14,378 nt of DNA from assembly GCA_022563285.1 (NCBI GenBank), contig JADFNQ010000012.1:1-14378 (forward strand), in the 5' to 3' direction. Of the stretch, positions 7,365-13,704 are shown piece by piece; the stretch's first letter is position 1; each line of letters starts with the position of its first letter. This DNA is from Chloroflexota bacterium. Its GTDB lineage: Bacteria > Chloroflexota > Dehalococcoidia > SM23-28-2 > RBG-16-64-32. Made by a program: the position numbers and the translations under genes. The notes under the pieces were generated by a model that was not told the origin of the DNA, searched no databases, and saw nothing but the letters and a program-made list of their open reading frames with translations.

Positions 7365-8567
7365 TCAGGGGATCGTCCCGTCCTCCTTGAGCGCCACGAT
7401 CCGGTCCCAATTGTAACCCAGCTCAAGCAGCACCTCCTCCGTGTGCTGACCCAGCTCCGGCGCCGGGCCTCGCGGTGCCTGCGGCGTTTCCGTGAAGTCC
7501 GCCGGGGTGGCTATCATCGGCGTGGGGCCGTCCGGCCCTGGGACCTCTACGAAGGCGCCGGTGGCTTGGGTAATCGGGTCATCGACCACCTCGTTGATGG
7601 AGTTTACCGGCGCCCACCACACGTTATGCTCGTCGAACACCTCCGCCCATTCCGCCATGCTCTTCGTAGCGAAGACAGAGTCCAGCTCCTCCACCAGGGC
7701 CGGGGCGTTGAACCGCCGCTGCTCGATGTTAGCGAACCGCTCGTCCGACATCAGCTCCTCACGCTGGATGGCCCGGCACAGATCGCCCCAGTGCCGGTCC
7801 GCCTGGAGAAGGAGAAGCCAGAACCAACGGCCCTCGCCGGACTTGTAGCAGGTGATGAGCGGATTGATCGCGTGGTAGCGGTCGTACGGCTGAACGGGAA
7901 CCTTGAGCCTGAGGGCCAGGCTGAGGTCCCAGCCCATCATGTACACCCCCGTGCGGAACAGGGAGACGGCTACTCGCTGCCCCTTGCCGGTCTTCTTCTG
8001 GGCCAGGAGGGCGGCACAGACGGCGCCCGCCGCGGCGGTGCCTGCCATATGGTCGCCCATGCCGCCCCGCTGCTGCGGTAGCTCCGCACCCGCCGGCGTG
8101 AGGGCGGCCGCCACCCCGGCCCGCGCCCAGAAGGCGCCTATATCGTACGCCGCCCGGTTCCGCTCCGGCCCGTCCGGCCCGTAGCCCGTTATCTGGCAGT
8201 AGACCAGCCCCGGGTAGCGGCGGCTGAGCTCCTCGTAGCTTAGGCCGAACTGGTCCAGCGCCCGCGGCCGCATGTTGGTGATGAAGACATCCGACTGCTC
8301 GATGAGGCGGTGGGCGATCTGGCGGGCCTCCTCGGTCTCCAGGTTGAGCGCAACGCTGCGCTTGCCCCGGTTGTCCACCTCGAAGGGCGGGTTGACGGGC
8401 AGCGGTGAGCCCAGCACGGATGCGAACAGCCCCCGGAACGGGTCCCCCTGCGGCGGCTCGATCTTCACCACCTCGGCGCCCCAATCACACAGCATCGCCG
8501 CCGCCGAGGGGCCGGCCACCCACAGCCCCAGCTCGACGACCTTCACTCCCTCCAGCGGACCAGGCAT
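7365..8567 (-). CDS. Family III CoA-transferase (CaiB/BaiF type)
   Basis: This enzyme class transfers CoA between carboxylic acids through an aspartyl-CoA thioester, as in formyl-CoA, carnitine and bile-acid CoA transferases. The 400-residue product opens with MPGPLEGVKVVELG, then VAGPSAAAMLCDWGAEVVKI (17-36), NRGKRSVALNL (66-76) and DVFITNMRP (93-101). The GGMGDHMAG motif supplies the predicted nucleophile D172. TGKGQRVAVSLF and a normal C-terminal part follow (PEEVL-like QHTEEVLLELGY). Length is standard for the family. I choose the ATG at 8565-8567: it matches the family N-terminus and has GAGG (8577-8574) six bases upstream. A longer frame reaches 8879 only by translating through the tRNA gene. 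The acid substrate cannot be assigned. It probably shares a transcript with the tRNA immediately upstream. Confidence 0.93.
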   Translation of the reverse strand: MPGPLEGVKVVELGLWVAGPSAAAMLCDWGAEVVKIEPPQGDPFRGLFASVLGSPLPVNPPFEVDNRGKRSVALNLETEEARQIAHRLIEQSDVFITNMRPRALDQFGLSYEELSRRYPGLVYCQITGYGPDGPERNRAAYDIGAFWARAGVAAALTPAGAELPQQRGGMGDHMAGTAAAGAVCAALLAQKKTGKGQRVAVSLFRTGVYMMGWDLSLALRLKVPVQPYDRYHAINPLITCYKSGEGRWFWLLLLQADRHWGDLCRAIQREELMSDERFANIEQRRFNAPALVEELDSVFATKSMAEWAEVFDEHNVWWAPVNSINEVVDDPITQATGAFVEVPGPDGPTPMIATPADFTETPQAPRGPAPELGQHTEEVLLELGYNWDRIVALKEDGTIP

Positions 8568-8599
8568 ATCGAACCTCGCTTTCAGACCGGAGATACAGT

Positions 8600-8674
8600 T
8601 GGTGCCGGAGGGCAGAATCGAACTGCCGACACCGCGATTTTCAGTCGCGTGCTCTACCCCTGAGCTACCCCGGC
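8600..8674 (-). tRNA. tRNA-Phe (anticodon GAA)
   Basis: Read on the minus strand, the gene folds into a complete cloverleaf. The acceptor stem is GCCGGGG / CTCCGGC (one G-U pair), then TA and the D-arm GCTC-AGGGGTA-GAGC. The anticodon stem CGCGA / TCGCG holds the loop CTGAAAA with anticodon GAA. A 5-nt variable region is followed by the T-arm GGCAG-TTCGATT-CTGCC, discriminator A and an encoded CCA (complement at 8600-8602). It lies 32 bp upstream of the CoA-transferase start with no terminator between. Confidence 0.97.
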
Positions 8675-8683
8675 ACCATCCGC

Positions 8684-8713
8684 ATTCTAGGTACGGCCCC
8701 GCGGCAGCGTCAA
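8684..8713 (-). promoter_or_regulatory. Promoter of tRNA-Phe
   Basis: On the minus strand, TTGACG (8713-8708) and TAGAAT (8689-8684) are separated by 18 bp. The -10 box ends nine bases before the first base of the mature tRNA (8674), a typical placement for a tRNA promoter. It would also drive the CoA-transferase. Confidence 0.72.
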
Positions 8714-8723
8714 GGCAAACTGA

Positions 8724-8752
8724 CTGACCCTGGGGTCGCCCTGCGGTACAAT
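8724..8752 (+). promoter_or_regulatory. Candidate promoter of the alanine dehydrogenase gene
   Basis: CTGACC (8724-8729, four of six) and TACAAT (8747-8752, five of six) are separated by 17 bp. A start near 8759 would give a leader of about 28 nt ending in a strong ribosome site. It is divergent from, and close to, the tRNA promoter. Confidence 0.5.
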
Positions 8753-8776
8753 TCGATTCGAGCCTGTCGCTTGTGG

Positions 8777-8781
8777 GGAGG
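8777..8781 (+). promoter_or_regulatory. Ribosome binding site deciding the ald start
   Basis: GGAGG lies five bases before the ATG at 8787 and overlaps the in-frame GTG at 8781. The ATG is therefore the initiation codon, not the GTG. Confidence 0.8.
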
Positions 8782-8786
8782 TGCAT

Positions 8787-9896
8787 ATGAACGTCGGCAC
8801 TATCGCCGAGACCAAGGTGGAGGAGTACCGTGTGGGCCTGACGCCCCAGGGGGTGCGTGCCCTGAGTCGGGCCGGCCACCAGGTAATCGTCCAGCGCGGC
8901 GCTGGCCTGGGCTCAGGCTTCCCCGACGGGCAGTACGAGGCGGCGGGGGCGGCTCTTCACGCGACGGCTGAGGAGGTGGCACGGAGCGTGGACGTGCTGG
9001 TCAAGGTCAAGGAGCCGTTGCCGCCGGAGTACCCGCTTCTCCGCTCCGGCCTTATCCTCTTCACTTACCTCCACCTGGCGCCCGTGCCCGAGCTGACCCG
9101 CGCCCTGCTGGAGTCCGGCGTCGACAGCATCGCCTACGAGACAGTGCGCAGCAACGACGGCTCGTTGCCGCTCCTCTTGCCGATGAGTCAGGTGGCCGGC
9201 CGTATGGCCGGCGAGGTGGGCGCCCAGCTCCTGAAGAAGCCGGGCCCTGGTCGCGGCAAGCTCCTCGGCGGCATTACCGGAGTGCCTCCGGCCCGGGTCG
9301 TCGTCCTGGGGACCGGCACGGTGTCCAGCGCAGCCTGTAGCGTAGTGGTAGCCCTGGAGGCGCGGACCACGGTGCTCTCCCGTGACCGGCAGCGGCTGTC
9401 CACCCTGGAGTCGCGGTTCGAGGGCCGCCTGAGCACGAGGGTGATTAACCCGGTGGCCCTGGCGGAAGAGCTCGACGGTGCGGACCTGCTTATCAGCGGT
9501 GTCCTCGTGCCCGGTGGCGTCGCCCCCAAGCTGGTCAGCCGCGAGATGGTGCGCTCCATGGGCCCCGGCGCCGTGATCGTCGATGTCTCCATAGACCAGG
9601 GCGGCGTCTGCGACACCTCGCGCCCCACCACCCACTCCGAGCCGACGTACGTGGAGGAAGGCGTGGTGCACTATTGCGTGGCCAACATGCCGGGGGCGGT
9701 TCCCCGTACCTCCACGGAGGCTCTAGCCTCCGCCACTCTGCCCTACGTGCTCCGCCTCGCCGACCGCGGCCTCGATGCCCTGCGCGACGACGCCTCCCTG
9801 GCCGCGGGGGCGAGCACCATCCGCGGAAAGCTCACGAGCGAGCCGGTGGCTGAGGCCCAGGGGCTACTCTACACCCCCCTAGAGAACGTCCTCTGA
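8787..9896 (+). CDS. ald: Alanine dehydrogenase (variant nucleotide-binding site)
   Basis: Alanine dehydrogenase interconverts L-alanine with pyruvate and ammonia using a nicotinamide nucleotide. The 369-residue product fits the family length and, by recalled alignment, its numbering. Substrate residues R15 (EYRVGLTP) and K75 (KVKEP), catalytic H96 (YLHLA) and D270 (VSIDQGG) are all kept, as is YCVANMPGAVPRTST. The Rossmann fold differs. The GxGxxG loop reads GTGTVS (175-180), so the third Gly is Ser. At the end of the second strand, TTVLSRD has S198-R199, where NAD-specific members that I recall have Asp198. Loss of the acidic residue plus an adjacent Arg suggests preference for NADP(H), or a changed activity related to the PntA/LysDH relatives of this fold. 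The start ATG at 8787 has a good ribosome site. The next gene follows by 31 bp but has its own promoter. Confidence 0.92.
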   Translation: MNVGTIAETKVEEYRVGLTPQGVRALSRAGHQVIVQRGAGLGSGFPDGQYEAAGAALHATAEEVARSVDVLVKVKEPLPPEYPLLRSGLILFTYLHLAPVPELTRALLESGVDSIAYETVRSNDGSLPLLLPMSQVAGRMAGEVGAQLLKKPGPGRGKLLGGITGVPPARVVVLGTGTVSSAACSVVVALEARTTVLSRDRQRLSTLESRFEGRLSTRVINPVALAEELDGADLLISGVLVPGGVAPKLVSREMVRSMGPGAVIVDVSIDQGGVCDTSRPTTHSEPTYVEEGVVHYCVANMPGAVPRTSTEALASATLPYVLRLADRGLDALRDDASLAAGASTIRGKLTSEPVAEAQGLLYTPLENVL

Positions 9897-9908
9897 CTGG
9901 GACGCTTG

Positions 9909-9917
9909 TGCTATAAT
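9909..9917 (+). promoter_or_regulatory. Extended -10 promoter giving a near-leaderless mRNA
   Basis: TGCTATAAT is a perfect extended -10 element. Its last base is 10 bp before the ATG at 9928, so transcription should begin about 9923-9925, leaving a leader of only three to five bases and no room for a Shine-Dalgarno sequence. No good -35 box is seen, which extended -10 promoters do not need. Confidence 0.6.
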
Positions 9918-9927
9918 TCGCCAAGCT

Positions 9928-10830
9928 ATGCCCCCCCTCCTCATCGCCTCGCCCCTGTCCCTCAGCGGCAAGACAGCCGTCGCCGTCGCCCTAGGCCGGC
10001 GATTTCAAGACGCCGGCCGGAGCGTCGCCCTCTCCCGCCTGGCCGGAGATGACCACGCCGCCGAAGACGCCCGGCTGTTCTCGGGCCTGGCCTTCAACGT
10101 GGGGCGCCAGGCGGAGCCGGTGGAGCCCGCGGCGGCGGCTGCTGACGCCGACGTCACGCTGATAGAAGCGCCTGCCGGTGACCCTCGCGGGCCGTCTGGC
10201 TCTCTCTCCGCCAAGGCGCTGGTCGTGGTGGCATACTCCGATCCTTTGCCCGCCGACATCCCTTCCTATTGCCGGGCGCTGGGCGACGCCTGTTCCGGCG
10301 TGATCATCACCCGTGTTCCCAGCCGCCGTCTGGAGGCGACGCGCGCCGCTGCTGAAGCCGCCGGCGTCCGTCTCGTCGCCCTGGTCCCAGAGGACCGCCT
10401 GCTGGCCGCTCCCTCCCTCGCCGCTATCGCCGAGGCGCTGGAGGTGGACAGCAGCTTCCTCAACAGCGCCCGCGATAACGTCATCGACCGGCCCATCATC
10501 TCTTCCATCAGCGCCGACCCGTCCCAGGGCTATTTCGCCCACTACAACCCCAACGCCGTCATCGTGCGTGCGGACAAGCCCGATCAACAGCTCGCCGCCC
10601 TGAACGCCGGCTCGCCCTGCCTGATCATCACCGGCGGGCTGCCGATGCTCTCCTACGTGGAGGATCGTGCCCAGGAGGAGCAGATTCCGCTCCTCAGGAC
10701 GCACTTCGATACAGGGGCCACCGTCGAGCGACTGGAAGCCCTCTACGGCGCGACGCCGTTCTCCGGCCAGGCGAAGGTGGATCGGGTCGCGGACCTCCTC
10801 GGCGAGGTCGACGTCTCATCGTTGGTCTAG
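9928..10830 (+). CDS. BioD-like P-loop / DRTGG domain protein
   Basis: This 300-residue protein joins a dethiobiotin-synthetase-like P-loop domain (about 1-175) to a DRTGG domain (about 185-295). The loop SPLSLSGKT (8-16) keeps the GKT of Walker A, but the expected first Gly is Ser8. TLIEAPAGDP (77-86) corresponds to the BioD segment after the P-loop. In the second half, VIVRADKPDQQLAALN, the LIITGG core (232-237) and IPLLRTHFDTGATVERLE resemble the module found in the N-terminal regulatory part of long phosphotransacetylases. No phosphotransacetylase catalytic domain follows, so this is the regulatory pair standing alone. It may bind a nucleotide or acyl-CoA-type ligand; its role is unknown. 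Translation probably starts on a near-leaderless mRNA, and a strong terminator follows. Confidence 0.82.
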   Translation: MPPLLIASPLSLSGKTAVAVALGRRFQDAGRSVALSRLAGDDHAAEDARLFSGLAFNVGRQAEPVEPAAAAADADVTLIEAPAGDPRGPSGSLSAKALVVVAYSDPLPADIPSYCRALGDACSGVIITRVPSRRLEATRAAAEAAGVRLVALVPEDRLLAAPSLAAIAEALEVDSSFLNSARDNVIDRPIISSISADPSQGYFAHYNPNAVIVRADKPDQQLAALNAGSPCLIITGGLPMLSYVEDRAQEEQIPLLRTHFDTGATVERLEALYGATPFSGQAKVDRVADLLGEVDVSSLV

Positions 10831-10841
10831 AGAGTAGGAAA

Positions 10842-10881
10842 CGGGCGCCCCGACTTGTCGCGGCGCCCGCGCTCTTCTTTT
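10842..10881 (+). terminator. Palindromic intrinsic terminator, possibly bidirectional
   Basis: The stem CGGGCGCC (10842-10849) / GGCGCCCG (10862-10869) encloses a further CGAC/GTCG (10851-10854 / 10857-10860), making the element almost fully palindromic. T-rich sequence (CTCTTCTTTT, 10872-10881) follows on the plus strand. On the minus strand the stem is followed by TTTCC, so it may also stop transcripts of the convergent gene ending at 10891. Confidence 0.78.
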
Positions 10882-10890
10882 AGAGCAGCT

Positions 10891-11448
10891 TTAGTGCTGG
10901 AAGCGCGCGGCCTCCACTTCCCGTGGCGCCTGTGGGACCTCGGCCGGCTCCTGCTCCTCCGTCGGCTGCTCAGCCACGGCGGCCTCGGCGGGACTGGCCT
11001 CAACCGAGGGGATGGCGCCCTCGCGGGCGGTGCCGCAGGAGGGGCAGGCTACCCAGGAGAAGCTGAGCAGCCGCTCACACTTGGCGCACTGGACCTTGAG
11101 CTGGGTCTTGCAAGAGGGGCAGAACTGGAAGTCCTTATCGGTGAGCCGTCGGCAGGACGGGCAGGAACCCTCGTCTCCCAGCTCCCGCAGTAGCGCCTCC
11201 TCCTCCAGAGAGCGGGCGTACGCCTCCTCCAGAGTGTCCCGCGGGCGCAGCATCAGGTATAGTGCCAGGCCCGGGATGTTGAAACCGGGGAAGAACATCA
11301 GCACGACGAATACGGACAGAAGCTGGAGAGATGAGTCGCGGCTGCGGTCTCGGATGTCGCGGTAAACCCAGATGACTGTGCTGAGCCAGAGCAAAAACGC
11401 CCACACGCCACCCACGACCCCGGCGAGGATCGCTATCTGTGTCTCCAT
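10891..11448 (-). CDS. Membrane protein with double zinc ribbon
   Basis: The 185-residue product has two predicted TM helices (about 4-28 and 42-66) joined by a short charged loop, YRDIRDRSRDSS. A helical acidic segment (70-92) follows, then two zinc ribbons: C96-x2-C99 with C110-x2-C113, and C121-x2-C124 with C135-x2-C138. The tail (about 145-185) is rich in Glu, Pro and Ala and looks disordered. All eight metal ligands are present. The ribbons should face the cytoplasm, but this is inferred. I choose the ATG at 11448 because GAGGG lies nine bases upstream; a GTG two codons earlier is possible. The family is of unknown function and I can assign none. It is transcribed divergently from the methyltransferase gene and converges on the DRTGG gene. 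Confidence 0.83.
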   Translation of the reverse strand: METQIAILAGVVGGVWAFLLWLSTVIWVYRDIRDRSRDSSLQLLSVFVVLMFFPGFNIPGLALYLMLRPRDTLEEAYARSLEEEALLRELGDEGSCPSCRRLTDKDFQFCPSCKTQLKVQCAKCERLLSFSWVACPSCGTAREGAIPSVEASPAEAAVAEQPTEEQEPAEVPQAPREVEAARFQH

Positions 11449-11487
11449 TACCACCTGCCCTCGGTGCTATGGAATAAACTCTTGCGC

Positions 11488-11496
11488 ATTATATCA
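11488..11496 (-). promoter_or_regulatory. Extended -10 promoter of the zinc-ribbon gene
   Basis: On the minus strand TGATATAAT (TATAAT at 11493-11488) is a perfect extended -10 element. It gives a start near 11481 and a leader of roughly 33 nt containing the GAGGG ribosome site. No clear -35 box is seen. Confidence 0.6.
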
Positions 11497-11546
11497 CGGC
11501 CCTTCTCTGCGTACCATCACGTTAGGTATAACGCGCGAACCCCTGC

Positions 11547-11573
11547 TTGGCACCGCTGCCAGCCGTCTATAAA
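11547..11573 (+). promoter_or_regulatory. Candidate promoter of the rRNA methyltransferase gene
   Basis: TTGGCA (11547-11552) and TATAAA (11568-11573) are separated by 15 bp, which is short. A start near 11580 would leave a leader of about eight bases before the ATG at 11588, where no Shine-Dalgarno sequence is visible. A second possible -10, TATAAC (11527-11532), lies in a small CGTTA/TAACG inverted repeat. Confidence 0.35.
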
Positions 11574-11587
11574 CTGAAGTTCGTACC

Positions 11588-12797
<1,210 letters not shown>

Positions 12798-12802
<5 letters not shown>

Positions 12803-12856
12803 ACCAGCAAACCATCAAGCCCGCCAACCACGCCAGCCCAGGTTTGCAGGTTCGTG
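12798..12856 (+). repeat. Long imperfect inverted repeat between rRNA methyltransferase and maf
   Basis: GAACCAGCAAACC (12801-12813) matches the reverse complement of GGTTTGCAGGTTC (12841-12853) at 12 of 13 positions, with a 27-nt loop; a few G-U and G-C pairs extend it outward. The left arm contains the end of the upstream stop codon, and the right arm runs into a GGTTTG-type near-repeat (GGTTTGCA, GGTTCGTG, GGTTTGTA) just before the maf ATG. It may be an RNA hairpin acting as attenuator or processing site. Confidence 0.6.
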
Positions 12857-12872
12857 GGTTTGTACGTTTGCC

Positions 12873-13520
12873 ATGCTGATCCTCGCCTCCGCCTCCCCTC
12901 GCCGCCGCGAGCTGCTGGCGCGATTCGGCTTGCCGTTCGAGGTCGTGGAGCCGCAGGTCGATGAACGGGGGCTGGAGGGCCGCCCGGAGCGTCTCGCCCG
13001 CCGGCTGGCCGTCGCCAAGGCGCGCGCCGTCGCCGCTTCGCGTCCCCAGGCGACCGTGCTCGCCGCAGATACCGTCGTCGCCTTTCGCGGTGATATTCTC
13101 GGTAAGCCGCAAGATGCCGCCGAGGCTGAAGCGATGCTCCGCCGCCTGCGCGGTCGTAGCCATCGTGTGGTCACCGCCGTCGCCGTCCTGCCGCCCGCCC
13201 AGACGGGCGCCCGTTGGGGCGGCCGCCGCCGTCCCCTCATCGACCACGCCGTCACCCGCGTCACCATGCGCCGCTACAGCGACGCCGAGATCGCCGCCTC
13301 CATCGCCAGCAGCAACCCCTTCGATAAGGCCGGCGCCTACGCTATCCAGGACGAGCGGTTGTCGCCGGTTGAGGCGTACGACGGTTGCTACTGCAACGTC
13401 GTGGGTCTGCCGCTGTGGACGGCCCTTCGGCTGCTGTCGAGGGCGGGGCTCGACATAACGCATGTCACCCCGGAGCGTCTCCTCCCCCAGTGCGCGGTGT
13501 GTCCGCTGCTCGTCTCCTGA
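12873..13520 (+). CDS. maf: Maf nucleotide pyrophosphatase with cysteine tail
   Basis: Maf (YhdE-like) proteins hydrolyse non-canonical or excess nucleoside triphosphates such as dTTP/UTP to monophosphates. The 215-residue product starts with the defining LILASASPRRRELL (SASPRR at 6-11). It has LAADTVV with catalytic D66, KP (78-79) and DKAGAYAIQ (151-159), all consistent with an active dTTP/UTP-type member. Residues 107-122 are an Arg/Gly-rich loop. After the usual fold there is a tail with CAVC (C207, C210), and GCYCNVVGLP carries C172 and C174 where Tyr is common at the second position. I choose the ATG at 12873, which begins directly with the conserved strand; the frame is open further upstream but unconserved. 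No Shine-Dalgarno sequence is seen, so translation may depend on the upstream gene or on the inverted repeat. Confidence 0.92.
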   Translation: MLILASASPRRRELLARFGLPFEVVEPQVDERGLEGRPERLARRLAVAKARAVAASRPQATVLAADTVVAFRGDILGKPQDAAEAEAMLRRLRGRSHRVVTAVAVLPPAQTGARWGGRRRPLIDHAVTRVTMRRYSDAEIAASIASSNPFDKAGAYAIQDERLSPVEAYDGCYCNVVGLPLWTALRLLSRAGLDITHVTPERLLPQCAVCPLLVS

Positions 13521-13597
13521 AAGCGCCGCGTCTCAGCTTACCGAGTTGGTTGATGTACGCATAATCGGTAAATTCACCGGGCGTTAACCGAATCGAC

Positions 13598-13606
13598 TGC
13601 TATATT
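13598..13606 (+). promoter_or_regulatory. Extended -10 promoter of the TadG-like gene
   Basis: TGCTATATT matches the extended -10 pattern with one mismatch in the hexamer. A start near 13613 would give a leader of about 92 nt. No convincing -35 box is seen. Confidence 0.45.
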
Positions 13607-13668
13607 CGCCTGAATTTTGACCTAGCCGTGCGATAAACAAGTTAGACAAAGCGAGCGTCAGCCCAGCG

Positions 13669-13698
13669 CTCCGTTCTCAGAGAGGGTTTGGGACGGAG
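13669..13698 (+). promoter_or_regulatory. Hairpin that could mask the TadG ribosome site
   Basis: CTCCGT (13669-13674) pairs exactly with ACGGAG (13693-13698) across an 18-nt loop. The 3' arm contains most of the Shine-Dalgarno GGAGG (13695-13699) that lies five bases before the ATG at 13705. The pairing is seen in the sequence; regulatory use is inferred. Confidence 0.4.
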
Positions 13699-13704
13699 GC
13701 AGTG

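Larger units (their letters stand above)
13521..13704 (+). other. Leader region of the TadG-like gene
   Basis: This 184-bp spacer is less GC-rich than its flanks. It holds an inverted repeat TTACCGA (13538-13544) / TCGGTAA (13565-13571) with a 20-nt gap, possibly a weak end signal for maf or an operator. A further TCGGT/ACCGA pair lies at 13565-13569 / 13587-13591. The promoter and the ribosome-site hairpin are listed separately. I see no gene in it. Confidence 0.45.

Noticed and set aside
7759..8484. A 241-codon minus-strand frame
   Set aside because: It is the CoA-transferase read in another frame; Pro/Arg/Gly-rich with no motif.
8568..8879. N-terminal extension of the CoA-transferase frame by 104 codons
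   Set aside because: It translates through tRNA-Phe and across the ald start; the family N-terminus and a ribosome site support the ATG at 8567.
10855..11193. Plus-strand frame of 112 codons over the zinc-ribbon gene, and the 11012-11365 frame
   Set aside because: The minus-strand frame shows two complete CxxC zinc ribbons and TM helices with a ribosome site; the plus frames show none of these.
13607..13704. c-di-GMP (GEMM) riboswitch ahead of the TadG-like gene
   Set aside because: There is a GACAAAGCGAG stretch resembling one part, but the GGCAAACC-like core and the GNRA tetraloop-receptor arrangement are not found.
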